Below, piece after piece: positions 1 through 8,103 of a stretch of DNA of 64,000 nt. The translations under genes were made by a program, and so were the position numbers. Under the pieces are notes generated by a model. That model was not told the DNA's origin. It ran no database searches and worked only from the letters and a program-made list of their open reading frames with translations. This DNA is from Deltaproteobacteria bacterium. GTDB taxonomy: Bacteria; Desulfobacterota; Syntrophobacteria; Syntrophobacterales; Syntrophobacteraceae. Numbering within the stretch: the stretch's first letter is position 1; each line of letters opens with the position of its first letter. The stretch covers positions 1 through 64,000 of the forward strand of contig JAAYVE010000034.1 of assembly GCA_012517315.1 (NCBI GenBank), in the 5' to 3' direction.

Positions 1-105
1 CAGCGAGGAGGCCACACCCGTTCCCATCCCGAACACGGTCGTTAAGCTCCTCAGCGCCGATGGTACTGCGTGAGTGATTGCGTGGAAGAGTAGGTCGCCG
101 CCGCC
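1..105 (+). rRNA. rrf: 5S ribosomal RNA, 3' portion
   Basis: The segment carries the typical bacterial 5S core: the loop region reading CCACACCCGTTCCCATCCCG, then GAACACGG, GTTAAGCTCC and the GTAGGTCGCCGCC 3' end. The first bases of the gene lie outside the window, so it is 5'-truncated by the window edge. A strong terminator follows within 20 bases, so this is the distal end of an rRNA operon on the plus strand. Confidence 0.93.
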
Positions 106-120
106 CCAATCCCCATAACA

Positions 121-154
121 AAAGCCGGTCGGCCCATGGGCTACCGGCTTTTTT
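121..154 (+). terminator. Rho-independent terminator of the rRNA operon
   Basis: AAAGCCGGT (121-129) pairs with ACCGGCTTT (143-151), the inner GCCC-AT-GGGC extends the hairpin, and a run of T follows (to 154). It sits about 15 nt after the 5S 3' end. Confidence 0.9.
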
Positions 155-280
155 CGTTGGATCCTCACTTCGGCGTTTCTCTCACGAGATGCGCCTGTGG
201 CGGACATGCAGTATTTGACGGCAGCGCACAAGCAAGCAATAGACGATTTTTGTTGACCAGGCACCAAGCGCCCTCGGAGA

Positions 281-1375
281 CTACTCACAATGCCGAGCGC
301 ACTCGTTGAGGCCCTGCTGATAGTTTGCCATGCACTCCTCAAGGTTGTCTCTAAGCTTGCCGATTATGGCCTGATGACCAGGAAGCAAAAGATTGTCGCA
401 AGTGTAACGAACACAGGCTCCCGGATACTCTTCTCCTTCCAGCACGCATGCATAGTACGCATCCGGATCGCACCAGGGCGGGTCAGACGCATGGGGCGTG
501 TGTTCAACCGAAGATCTCACTGCCTTTCCCACACACTCGTACCACTTCTGCTGCTCCCTGTCCAAACAGTCAAAATAGTCGTCCACGTCCCTGCAGGAAA
601 AGTCTCCCAGATTCCACGCGACGGTCACGCCGGCTCGGCCTTTCGTGCAGGATGCGACACAAGGTGGGCTTTTTAGCTTTTGGAGATGGTTCAGCCTGCT
701 TTCGATACATCCAACCCCCATGATGGGAACAGGAACTGAAACCGACCAGGATCTGCGGCCCCTCATGATTCCATTCTTTCCCATCTCGTCCCTTATGCTT
801 GTACGCCCGAAGGAAACATCCCTGAAATATTCTCCATACTCTTGACATTGCACTCTCTCCCTGCCCTTCAGCTTTACCGCAGCCCCTGAGAGAGAGAACT
901 CATAGATGTTGGACTGGCTTCCCCCTTTGTGGATGATCAACTCATACATAGATCCCTCCTGCATCGGAGCGGTGCCAGATCCGGACAGCTCCCACAGGAG
1001 ACTCGGACACCCTTTTTTCGGTTCCAGCTCGACTGCATTTTCTTTGTAAGAATAGGAAACCAAGAACTCTTTTGCCCCGTAACGTTCAACAATCTTCTTC
1101 CTGGAGTGCAATGCAAACTTCCCTGTGATGAACACCGTCGAAGATCCCTTGATTTCCCACTCGGGTTCGCCGTGCAAGCCGACGTCCTGCTGCTCCCAGT
1201 GAAACCTTGCAGTTATGGTGGCAGTGATGCTCTCTCCAAAGACAGGTGCAGGCTTCTTGCTGCCGGACTTCGCTTCGGCATGAGTGTGCCCCAATCCAGC
1301 AAGAACGGCCCCACAGCAGATCGCTAGCGGCACTAGGAGTACCATGAGATCCGGCACTTTGTGACGTTTCTTCAT
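281..1375 (-). CDS. exported protein of unknown function, Cys-rich C-terminus
   Basis: I do not recognise this 364-residue protein. The start at 1375 is chosen because AAAGGGG lies 5 nt upstream and the first 35 residues (MKKRHK, then a hydrophobic stretch ending in HAEA) form a classical signal peptide. The mature part has a beta-rich look, with many cysteines in the last 120 residues (for example SPPCVASC, CLDREQQKWYEC, CEYxxC-like spacing, and RHCE at the end), which suggests a disulfide-bonded periplasmic or surface protein. It is the last gene of a minus-strand group with the DUF2330-like gene (41 nt gap) and an OmpA-type gene. An envelope role is inference from context. Confidence 0.7.
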   Translation of the reverse strand: MKKRHKVPDLMVLLVPLAICCGAVLAGLGHTHAEAKSGSKKPAPVFGESITATITARFHWEQQDVGLHGEPEWEIKGSSTVFITGKFALHSRKKIVERYGAKEFLVSYSYKENAVELEPKKGCPSLLWELSGSGTAPMQEGSMYELIIHKGGSQSNIYEFSLSGAAVKLKGRERVQCQEYGEYFRDVSFGRTSIRDEMGKNGIMRGRRSWSVSVPVPIMGVGCIESRLNHLQKLKSPPCVASCTKGRAGVTVAWNLGDFSCRDVDDYFDCLDREQQKWYECVGKAVRSSVEHTPHASDPPWCDPDAYYACVLEGEEYPGACVRYTCDNLLLPGHQAIIGKLRDNLEECMANYQQGLNECARHCE

Positions 1376-1416
1376 TGTGTCCCCTTTCAAGTCCCACATC
1401 AGACCATTATGCATTT

Positions 1417-2301
1417 TCACCGTGCGATGAGGTCCTTTTCAAAGGAGGACAGATCTCCGAATATGTGCCAGACCCGCAGCTTCATGTCCTCCCTGTGGCC
1501 GAGCAGGGCATCCATCTCCTCGTTCAGGCTCCTGAGCTCCGCGGAGCTGATGGATACCGGCGGGTGACGCAGTTCGACCTGTTCAATAGGGAAGCCCGAG
1601 AATTTGCCGAGGAGTCGAGGGGATAGGACCAGCAAATCGATGTCGGTCTGCCCTTCCGCAGTCCTTGTCACTTTCAAGGGGTAATAGAGGAACTTGGCGG
1701 CAAAGCGGAACTGGATCGCCTCGCTGGTCTTCGGCCTGGTATCCAGGGAGACCACGTCGAACACGAACCACTTGAATCCTTCCCGGAGATACGCGGCAAT
1801 GATGGGTTCGAGGGGTTCAGGCATGCTGGGGTTTGTGGCGCCAGCCGCCCGCAGCGTCTCTTCCACCCAGCGGATGAAACCGGCGCTGTCCAGAACGTGG
1901 GTGACCGTGATATCGTGCGCTCCGATTTTTTCATGAAAGGTCACTTCCCCTGCTGCCCCCCTGCCTGCGATCTCTCCCACCTGGAGACCCTGGCCCAGTG
2001 TAGCCGGGCGCAGCTTCCTTCTGATCAGGACATGGGCTCTGCGAAAAGTCTCCACGTCCCCTTTTTTCACCACGGGTTCCGAGGGCAAGGGAATGGCCTG
2101 CAGCACCTTCGTCGGCTGGGATGCCCTCAAGTCCATGGAGAGCAGAAGGATTTCCTCTTTCCCATTCCAGGCAATCATGGCTCTCTGCTTGGGTTCGAAC
2201 AGGGAGACACCCGGGATGAACGGCAGCATTGCCATGTCCCCCCAGGCCTGCTGCCCGCCTGCCAGCACAATCAAGAAAGAGAGAAAGAACACCTTCTTCA
2301 T
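1417..2301 (-). CDS. exported DUF2330-like protein
   Basis: 294 residues from the ATG at 2301, which has AAAGGGGGCAGG just upstream and opens a signal peptide (MKKVFFLSFLIVLAGGQQAWG). The mature N-terminus (MAMLPFIPGVSLFEPKQRAMIAW, then EEILLLSMDLRASQPTKVL) resembles the DUF2330 family of secreted proteins, which often begins with a similar 'pro-peptide-like' segment and a request for calcium or surface localisation is not known. The function is unknown. It lies 106 nt downstream of the OmpA-type gene and 41 nt upstream of the Cys-rich exported gene, so the three are probably co-transcribed from the promoter at 3447-3475. Family assignment is from memory of sequence style, so moderate. Confidence 0.68.
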   Translation of the reverse strand: MKKVFFLSFLIVLAGGQQAWGDMAMLPFIPGVSLFEPKQRAMIAWNGKEEILLLSMDLRASQPTKVLQAIPLPSEPVVKKGDVETFRRAHVLIRRKLRPATLGQGLQVGEIAGRGAAGEVTFHEKIGAHDITVTHVLDSAGFIRWVEETLRAAGATNPSMPEPLEPIIAAYLREGFKWFVFDVVSLDTRPKTSEAIQFRFAAKFLYYPLKVTRTAEGQTDIDLLVLSPRLLGKFSGFPIEQVELRHPPVSISSAELRSLNEEMDALLGHREDMKLRVWHIFGDLSSFEKDLIAR

Positions 2302-2407
2302 GGCCCTGCCCCCTTTGGTCTGTCTCAATCGAGGGGAACACCTCCGGTTCTGTCGGCAGTGCCTGGAACCCTGGAGGTCACGATGCCTGGAAAAGACAGC
2401 CCCAAGG

Positions 2408-3250
2408 CTATTTTGCAGTCGACGAAAGCTTCTTGAGCTCCACCCGCCTGTTCAAAGCCCTGCCCTCTTCCGTGTCATTGGATGCAACCGGCTGATCGAG
2501 CCCGTATCCTCTTGACGCCATCCGGGATTGCTGGATCCCGTGCTGGATCAGGTAGGCTCTTACGGCTCCGGCCCTCTTTTCGGAGAGCTTCTGATTGTAC
2601 TCCCGGGTGCCGACGCTGTCGGTGTGGCCCTGTATTTCCACGGCCAGGTCGGGGTAGCCTTTCATGAGTTTCACGATTTCGCTCAGGCTCTTTTCAGACT
2701 CGGATTTGATGGTCCACTTGTCGAAATCGAAATAGATTCCGTAAATCGCCACGTGACCTTCCAAATCGAGCTCCCGCTTGAGTTCTTCTGCACCCAGGAC
2801 CAGCTTCTTCTCAAAGCCCTTTTCTTCCACGACATCCAGTTCGCAATAATTCTCCCAGGTGTGCAGGCGCGCCCATAGTACTCTTCCGTCACTGAGGGGA
2901 ACCGTGAACTGGAGCTTGGTGTCGTCTTCCCTGAGGATGCGTCCTCCGCGCTCAAGGGCCGCCTGTTTGTAGTTTTCAATGATTTCAAGCTTGGAGAATG
3001 TCCTGTCCCCCTTCCGGTAGGCATAAGCGAGCGTCCAGTGTTTTCCCTTTGCGGTTTTCTCCTTCCTCTTTCCATCCTCTTCGATGGTGAAGGACTCGGC
3101 GCCGAAATCCTCAAAACGGCTGATACTCACCACAAAACCCGGTATGGCCTTAATGACGCAGTGTTCCTGTTGTGCCGTTGCGGGGTCTTTCGAAACCATC
3201 GACCCACCCAGCACTGCTGCAAGACAAAGGAACAATTTGACGTTTTTCAT
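2408..3250 (-). CDS. OmpA-family peptidoglycan-binding envelope protein
   Basis: 280 residues, start at 3250 supported by GGAGACGCGG upstream and a signal peptide (MKNVKLFLCLAAVLGGSMVSKDPATAQ). The C-terminal ~110 residues are an OmpA-like domain: YFDFDKWTIK, then LAVEIQGHTDSVG, YNQKLSEKRAGAVRAYL and NRRVEL, the known meso-diaminopimelate-binding core with its conserved Asp and Arg. The N-terminal part (IPGFVVSISRFEDFGAESF) is not a beta barrel and may be periplasmic. By family it tethers the envelope to peptidoglycan. It heads a three-gene minus-strand group and has a good sigma-70-like promoter about 190 nt upstream. Confidence 0.88.
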   Translation of the reverse strand: MKNVKLFLCLAAVLGGSMVSKDPATAQQEHCVIKAIPGFVVSISRFEDFGAESFTIEEDGKRKEKTAKGKHWTLAYAYRKGDRTFSKLEIIENYKQAALERGGRILREDDTKLQFTVPLSDGRVLWARLHTWENYCELDVVEEKGFEKKLVLGAEELKRELDLEGHVAIYGIYFDFDKWTIKSESEKSLSEIVKLMKGYPDLAVEIQGHTDSVGTREYNQKLSEKRAGAVRAYLIQHGIQQSRMASRGYGLDQPVASNDTEEGRALNRRVELKKLSSTAK

Positions 3251-3636
3251 CCGCGTCTCCTCTTTGACGGGTTTGCAAGCGGTCCAAGCCACGGGAGTGT
3301 GTGGCGCGAACCGGTTCATCTCCAATTTTGTCGCCTTGAGCGTTTGAAGAGAGCAGAGCGCCAAATCATGACGTTGGAGTCGAGGGAAGCGGATAAGGGG
3401 AGGCAGCAGAATCCAGTGGATGAAGAACAAGAAAATCGATACTCAAATTATAAAGAACCAGCCTCGGGAAAACAATGCATGCGATCAATCAACCCTCTCA
3501 CGGGAAACGACCCGCCGTAGCCCGTTCGATGGCGATTTTCTGGCAGCGCTCGGCCATGTTCCCCATGCTCTTCGGGGAGTGTCTCGAGAACCCGTTCTCT
3601 TTTGAGCGAAACGAACTGGAGAGCTCAAGGTGACTC
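3251..3636. other. intergenic region between ompA-type gene and pxpC
   Basis: No gene is seen here. It holds the minus-strand promoter at 3447-3475. Between the pxpC stop (3637) and that promoter there is GC-rich sequence without a clear terminator hairpin. Confidence 0.6.
3447..3475 (-). promoter_or_regulatory. sigma-70-type promoter for the OmpA-type operon
   Basis: On the minus strand TTGTTT (3475-3470) is separated by 17 nt from a perfect TATAAT (3452-3447). The predicted start of transcription near 3440 would give a leader of about 190 nt before the ATG at 3250. Motif match only. Confidence 0.55.
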
Positions 3637-4581
3637 TCACGAGGTCTCTAAAGTGGCAGCGATGTCCTCCAGGAAGGCACGCCAGAGGCGATAGGCATGG
3701 TGGGCCTCGTCCAGGGTGACCGGGCAAAACCGGAGGATGTCCCCTGGCTTGGCCTGGGCAATTCGCCAGAGGTCGGGGGTGATGACGGTGGCGATCTTCG
3801 CATATCCCCCTATGGTTTGTTCCACGAGGAGGATGATGGGTTTTCCATCGGGGGGGATCTGAATGTTCCCGGGCATGCTGGGCTCAGACACGATGCTTTC
3901 TGGGCATCCCGGGTCCCTCTGGATGGACGGGCCTTCCAGGCGGACCCCCATCCGGTCGGCATGGCTCGTGACGATGTATTGAGAAGAGAGGAATCTCTCC
4001 ATCTTTTGGTCAAAATACTCGTCTTGCGGCCCTGGGACCACCCGCAGGGTTTGGGCGTCAGAGTAAGCTGGGATCCATGGCAGACGTCTCGGTCGCGACA
4101 TGGATTCGCCCTCGCCCCTGAACAGGATGTCCCCCTCTTGAAGCCGCCTCCCTTCCAACCCCCCGAGCCTCCCCGCAACGTAGGTGGACCGGCTTCCCAT
4201 GACAAGGGGAACCTCGATTCCGCCAGTTACAGCCAGGTAACCGCGGCAGCCTTTTCGTGCCGAACCGATGAAGAGCATATCGCCAGCGCGGATGGCATGG
4301 GAGCGCCAGGGGAGGATGGGTTTTTCATTGACGCGGGCTGACATGTCGGCGCCCGTGAGGGAGACAACCCCTTCTGAGAGAACTTGGAGGCATGGGCCTG
4401 AGAAGGTCATTTCCAGTACTGCGGCCTCGCGGGGATTTCCCACCAAGAGGTTGGCCACGCTGCCGGCCAGTTCATCCAATACCCCTGAAACGGGCACCCC
4501 CACATGCTGGAAGGAAATCCGACCCCTGTCCTGCACCGTGGTGTACGGTCCCGGTGTCCTCACACGGAAGATTTGTCTCAT
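3637..4581 (-). CDS. pxpC: 5-oxoprolinase subunit C (biotin-dependent carboxyltransferase-like)
   Basis: 314 residues, the usual length for PxpC/KipA. The family shows in the start (RVRTPGPYTTVQDRGRISFQHVGVPVSGVLDELA), in NPREAAVLEMTFSGP and in GGYAKIATVITPDLWRIAQAKPGD near the C-terminus. With PxpA and PxpB it forms the ATP-dependent prokaryotic 5-oxoprolinase, which opens 5-oxoproline (pyroglutamate) to glutamate in the cytoplasm. Its ATG overlaps the pxpB stop by 4 nt (4578-4581), so the two are translationally coupled. Confidence 0.93.
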   Translation of the reverse strand: MRQIFRVRTPGPYTTVQDRGRISFQHVGVPVSGVLDELAGSVANLLVGNPREAAVLEMTFSGPCLQVLSEGVVSLTGADMSARVNEKPILPWRSHAIRAGDMLFIGSARKGCRGYLAVTGGIEVPLVMGSRSTYVAGRLGGLEGRRLQEGDILFRGEGESMSRPRRLPWIPAYSDAQTLRVVPGPQDEYFDQKMERFLSSQYIVTSHADRMGVRLEGPSIQRDPGCPESIVSEPSMPGNIQIPPDGKPIILLVEQTIGGYAKIATVITPDLWRIAQAKPGDILRFCPVTLDEAHHAYRLWRAFLEDIAATLETS

Positions 4582-5285
4582 GGAACACCCTCGGCGCTCA
4601 TGCCCTGAAACTCGTCCTCCGATATGGGGACAAATCGGATTCCATCCCCCACACTGTATGGGATCGGAGGGGTCCTTGCAGGGTTGAACAGGGTCAGGGG
4701 AGTCCGGCCGATGATGCGCCAGCCACCGGGGCTTGCCAGCGGATAGACCCCCGTTTGGGATTCTGCGATGCCCACGGAACCGGCCGGAACCCGGATCCTC
4801 GGCGTTTTCAGGCGAGGGGTCTGAAGAGCGGGATCGAGGCCGCCGAGGTAGCAGAACCCGGGGGCAAACCCGATGGCATAGATGTGATAGAGGGGGCGGG
4901 AGTGCAGACGGATCACCTGGTCCAGGGGAAGACCCGTGAAATGGGCGACAAACGCGAGGTCAGGCCCCCATTCGCCGCCGTAAGCCACTGGTATTTCAAT
5001 GAGGCGGGGCGATGGCAACGAGACATTGGCGAGTTGTTGCTGAGCCTGAAGGATTTGTCTCTTCAGCTCTGCAATCCCTGTCACGCCGGGATCGTAGATG
5101 ATGCAGAAAGAACGGTATGCAGGAACCACGTCCTGGAGCCCAAGGGGGCGCAAAATGCGGAGGAGTTCGGCCATGGTCCGAACTCTCTCATTCACGGCGG
5201 GATCGATTCCTTCTCCGTATTCAACAAGAAGCGCCCGATCGCCGTTCACTCGGAACCTAGGTTCAGGGTAGAGCGCGCCGGCCAT
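4578..5285 (-). CDS. pxpB: 5-oxoprolinase subunit B (KipI family)
   Basis: 235 residues. Family marks are EPRFRVNGDRALLVEYG at the N-terminus, the block PLDQVIRLHSRPLYHIYAIGFAPGFCYLGGLDPALQTPR, and VPAGSVGIAESQTGVYPLASPGGWRIIGRTP. This is the KipI-type subunit of the 5-oxoprolinase complex. In Bacillus the homologue also inhibits the sporulation kinase KinA; nothing here suggests such a role. It lies 58 nt after pxpA and overlaps pxpC by 4 nt. All three genes are in the order A-B-C, typical for this operon. Confidence 0.93.
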   Translation of the reverse strand: MAGALYPEPRFRVNGDRALLVEYGEGIDPAVNERVRTMAELLRILRPLGLQDVVPAYRSFCIIYDPGVTGIAELKRQILQAQQQLANVSLPSPRLIEIPVAYGGEWGPDLAFVAHFTGLPLDQVIRLHSRPLYHIYAIGFAPGFCYLGGLDPALQTPRLKTPRIRVPAGSVGIAESQTGVYPLASPGGWRIIGRTPLTLFNPARTPPIPYSVGDGIRFVPISEDEFQGMSAEGVP

Positions 5286-5343
5286 GACCTTTGAACCTTC
5301 CTCCCTCCTTCCTCCATTGTCTGAGTTGATGCACGGGTAGCTG

Positions 5344-6177
5344 TCACTTCCTCAGCCGGCTTTCCAACACCGATTCCCTGGGCATGCACCGCTGAATCAT
5401 CCTGCTCATGGGGAGGACCTCAACTCCTTGGGCATCAAGGGCCTTCCGTATGCTTTCCGCCAGGGTGACGGCACGGGGATTGTCCCCGTGGATGCAGAGG
5501 GTGTCCACGGACAATGGGACGACTGTGCCCTCGACGGCTGTGACGGAGCCTTGGGAGACCATCTGCACCGCCCGCTGTGCAACCTTTTCGGGGTCTTCGA
5601 TCACCGCACCGGGAAGCCGCCTGGAGATGAGCGTGCCATCACCGGCATAGGCCCTGTCGGGAAAACCCTCCAGAGCGATGGGAATGCCGATTTCCCCTGC
5701 AACTTGGATCATCCACTCCGCATGTTTCCCCGCCAGGGTCACGAGCAGCAGGGATGGTTCCAGGGCGGCCACTGCCTCGGCAATAACGCGGAAGATGCTC
5801 TCGTCCCTGACGCTCAGATTGTACAGGCTTCCATGTACCTTGACATGCTGTAGTTTCACGCCATAGGCACGACAAAAGCCCTGGGCTGCTCCCACCTGGT
5901 AAATGACGTAGTTCCTGATTTCTTCCGGGGAGCACTCCATGGTTCTTCTCCCAAATCCCATGAGATCGGGGAAGCCGGGATGTGCCCCCACTTCCACTCC
6001 GTTCGCTGCGGCCAGGGCAACCGTTCGATCCATGACCATGGGGTCCCCGGCATGAAAACCGCATGCGACATTCGCCGAAGTGATCCATGGAAGGATGTCC
6101 TCGTCACGACCCATTTTGTAGATGCCGAAAGACTCCCCCATGTCGCAGTTCAGATCCACCTGTGCCATCGCCACCAT
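5344..6177 (-). CDS. pxpA: 5-oxoprolinase subunit A (LamB/YcsF family)
   Basis: About 277 residues. The family signature VDLNCDMGESFGIYKMG follows directly after the start, then ITSANVACGFHAGDP, GVEVGAHPGFPD, KLQHVKVHGSLYN and IALEGFPDRAYAGDGTLISR. The start at 6177 is preferred because GGAAAGA lies just upstream; an ATG at 6168 starting MAQVDLN is equally possible, while longer forms would add residues unlike the family. It is the first gene of the pxpABC operon for conversion of 5-oxoproline to glutamate. Confidence 0.92.
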   Translation of the reverse strand: MVAMAQVDLNCDMGESFGIYKMGRDEDILPWITSANVACGFHAGDPMVMDRTVALAAANGVEVGAHPGFPDLMGFGRRTMECSPEEIRNYVIYQVGAAQGFCRAYGVKLQHVKVHGSLYNLSVRDESIFRVIAEAVAALEPSLLLVTLAGKHAEWMIQVAGEIGIPIALEGFPDRAYAGDGTLISRRLPGAVIEDPEKVAQRAVQMVSQGSVTAVEGTVVPLSVDTLCIHGDNPRAVTLAESIRKALDAQGVEVLPMSRMIQRCMPRESVLESRLRK

Positions 6178-6385
6178 TTCTTTCCGCTTCAGAAAATCCG
6201 TGATGGAATCCCGCCGCAATGCCCGCGGCTGTGAGAGGATGGCCGAGAACGGGAAACCAACCCCGCTGACATAAAAGGCATAAGCTTGCAAAGCCGGGAC
6301 ACGGGACTCTTTCTTTGCAGGAAATCGGATCCTGCAGCTTGAATATCTTTAGGGCAAATTATATTGTCAATAAAAGGAGGTGAAC

Positions 6386-6730
6386 ATGGAAGTACAAGAT
6401 GTAAAATCGTTTTTCGAAGACCACAAGGAAAAGCTTTTCTACGTGGGAATTCTTAAAAGCTCCCAATCCTGGTTTCCCTTCTGTGTTGTGAGCGATCCGG
6501 ATGAGACGGGATCACTGGACACTCTCCCCGTGTCCCGTTCCTACCAGTCCATCGTGGAGGTGGTCGAGGAGTATGCCCGCAGGATTCCCCATGTGGAGGT
6601 TTCTTTTGTCCATTACATGAACCGGGAGGAGATACTCCGTTTGATCGAAGACTACGGTTTGAAACATGTTGGTCTCATCGATGCCGATGGGGATGGATTG
6701 CGTTGCGGCTGTGGCTGCGGATGTGGCTGA
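6386..6730 (+). CDS. unrecognised small protein with (Cys-Gly)4 tail
   Basis: 114 residues, starting at the ATG at 6386 after an ideal AAAGGAGG (6374-6380) in the leader. I do not recognise the family. The body is a mixed alpha/beta sequence (FFEDHKEKLFYVGILKSSQSWFPFCVVSD, then SYQSIVEVVEEYARRIPHVEVSFVHYMNREEILRLIEDYG, HVGLIDADGDGLRC) and the protein ends exactly in CGCGCGCG, with a ninth residue context of LR before it. Alternating Cys-Gly tails are known from copper or zinc binding maturation proteins, so metal binding is a reasonable but unproven inference. Divergently arranged to pxpA; the 208 nt between them are AT-rich near the start. Confidence 0.8.
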   Translation: MEVQDVKSFFEDHKEKLFYVGILKSSQSWFPFCVVSDPDETGSLDTLPVSRSYQSIVEVVEEYARRIPHVEVSFVHYMNREEILRLIEDYGLKHVGLIDADGDGLRCGCGCGCG

Positions 6731-6830
6731 CCAGCTGGAATCGGTCCTTAGCGAGACGTTTTCTTCGGGATGAACCCCCGGAATGCTTCAATGGCCTATG
6801 AACCGGCAAATTGCTCGGGAGGAGGTTCTC

Positions 6831-7349
6831 ATGGCCCGAATCATTTATTGTCACCCCAGCCAGACGAAACATGAATACCACATCTACACCGATCTGGACT
6901 TTTGGGACGTCCGCCGGATCCTTAAAGGCCTTGCATTGGTGAGAAGGAATTTCGGAGACCAGCCTTCGGGAGACGAGTTTCCCACGCAGGTCCTGGGGGA
7001 CGGTCTGGGGCGTACTGTCATCAAAGAAGTGGAAAAGCGGTTGAAGCGAGCCATCATATCACCGCCTCGGCATGTCATTGTGCGGGCCATGGTGATGGAG
7101 GGTTTTTTCGAGTTCGACCCATTGGATTATTTCCCCGCCAGATGGTCCCGTGACCAGATGCTGCGGTTCGCGTACAGGCGTCTTCCCCTGGAGCAGAGTT
7201 CACTGTGCAGTCCTCACAAGACAATCACCATCGGGTGGAAAGGAGATCGGATCCGCGTGGAACGTGTGCAGAGAAGCGGGCAGCACTATCCCGTCGTTTC
7301 CACGGAAAAGGAAGCGGCTAAAAAACTGCAAGTGCCGAGTTGCTTCTGA
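6831..7349 (+). CDS. conserved-looking cytoplasmic protein, unknown function
   Basis: 172 residues from the ATG at 6831, preceded by GGGAGGAGG with 6 nt spacing. Not recognised. It is basic, with no signal peptide or membrane segment (ARIIYCHPSQTKHEYHIYTDLDFWDVRRILKGLALVRR ... GRTVIKEVEKRLKRAIISPPRHVIVRAMVMEGFFEFDPLDYFP). It lies 100 nt after the Cys-Gly-tail gene on the same strand, so the two may form a unit. Codon use is like that of its neighbours. Confidence 0.7.
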   Translation: MARIIYCHPSQTKHEYHIYTDLDFWDVRRILKGLALVRRNFGDQPSGDEFPTQVLGDGLGRTVIKEVEKRLKRAIISPPRHVIVRAMVMEGFFEFDPLDYFPARWSRDQMLRFAYRRLPLEQSSLCSPHKTITIGWKGDRIRVERVQRSGQHYPVVSTEKEAAKKLQVPSCF

Positions 7350-7626
7350 AGGAGGGTTTGCCACGGGCGGTTGAAGTGGTTTTGCGACGGGTTTGAGGGG
7401 ACGACTCAGCGCTCTTTCTGCCCGCAGTGGACGGACTCAAAGGGACTTTCGAGTGGGGAGAGGTTTTCTATGCGCTCGGCGACGGCGGTACGGGTCACGG
7501 TCGCCTGCGGGATGATTCCCATTATATTAGTATTTATATTTAGTAATACTGACTTTTGTGGGGTCTCTGCCCCGGAAAAGCCATGCAAAATAACTTCCTT
7601 TAACGACTTCACATTTGGAAATCGAG

Positions 7627-7655
7627 TTGACATTTCTCCAATAAACGTATATTCA
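7627..7655 (+). promoter_or_regulatory. candidate promoter for the acs cluster
   Basis: A perfect TTGACA (7627-7632) is followed after 17 nt by TATTCA (7650-7655), with an overlapping TATATT at 7648. Transcription from here would give a leader of about 440 nt before acsD. Motif evidence only. Confidence 0.35.
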
Positions 7656-8065
7656 ACGGTGGTCTGCCAGCTAAAAATCGGAGAGTGCCGTCCACTCCAT
7701 GCTAGCGGTTGACGCATCTCCCGAAGTGCCATCATTTAGAAATGACAGCAAGCATCGTCGATTTCTGCTGATTCGTGCTCCCTGCTGCTTTTCCTGTTCA
7801 AGTGCATACACTCTGTGATGCGGAGCCTCTTTCCCCTCTCAAGTCCATAAGCACGCCGAAGAGTTTTTTCCCATTCATGCAAGTGCATTCCAACGCCTTG
7901 GTGTAGCTGCCTCCCCGGCGGGGGGGTTGCGAGATGAAGGTTCCCGAAGTCAGCAAATAGGATCATGTTTAAGAAGAAGGCGGGTATGACCTGCTTCAAG
8001 GGTGTGCTCCGTTTATTGCAGCACGGTTTTTGAGCGGTGACCCGAAGGCGTTCACCCATGTGAGA

Positions 8066-8080
8066 GCAATTGGCAATTGC
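8066..8080. promoter_or_regulatory. dyad upstream of acsD ribosome binding site
   Basis: GCAATT-GGC-AATTGC is a perfect 6-3-6 inverted repeat ending 7 nt before the AAAGGAGG of acsD. It could be an operator or an mRNA hairpin that affects translation start. Low information content for a specific call. Confidence 0.3.
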
Positions 8081-8103
8081 ACACGAGAAAGGAGGATTCA
8101 ACC

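Larger units (their letters stand above)
7350..8103. other. 754-nt intergenic region upstream of the acs cluster
   Basis: No convincing gene. The reading frames on both strands lack coding-type third-position bias and ribosome binding sites. It contains an AT-rich patch at 7515-7560 with a 6-bp inverted repeat (AGTATT 7529-7534, AATACT 7545-7550), a TTGACA box at 7627, short GC-rich hairpins near 7912-7926, and a dyad directly before the acsD ribosome binding site. It is likely the control region of the acs genes. Confidence 0.6.

Noticed and set aside
7521-7550. AT-rich inverted repeat AGTATT/AATACT
   Set aside because: Short arms in AT-rich sequence are expected by chance; not enough for a regulator site call.
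7350-8103. Cobalamin or tetrahydrofolate riboswitch before the acs genes
   Set aside because: I looked for the B12-box and THF-switch core sequences and found neither.
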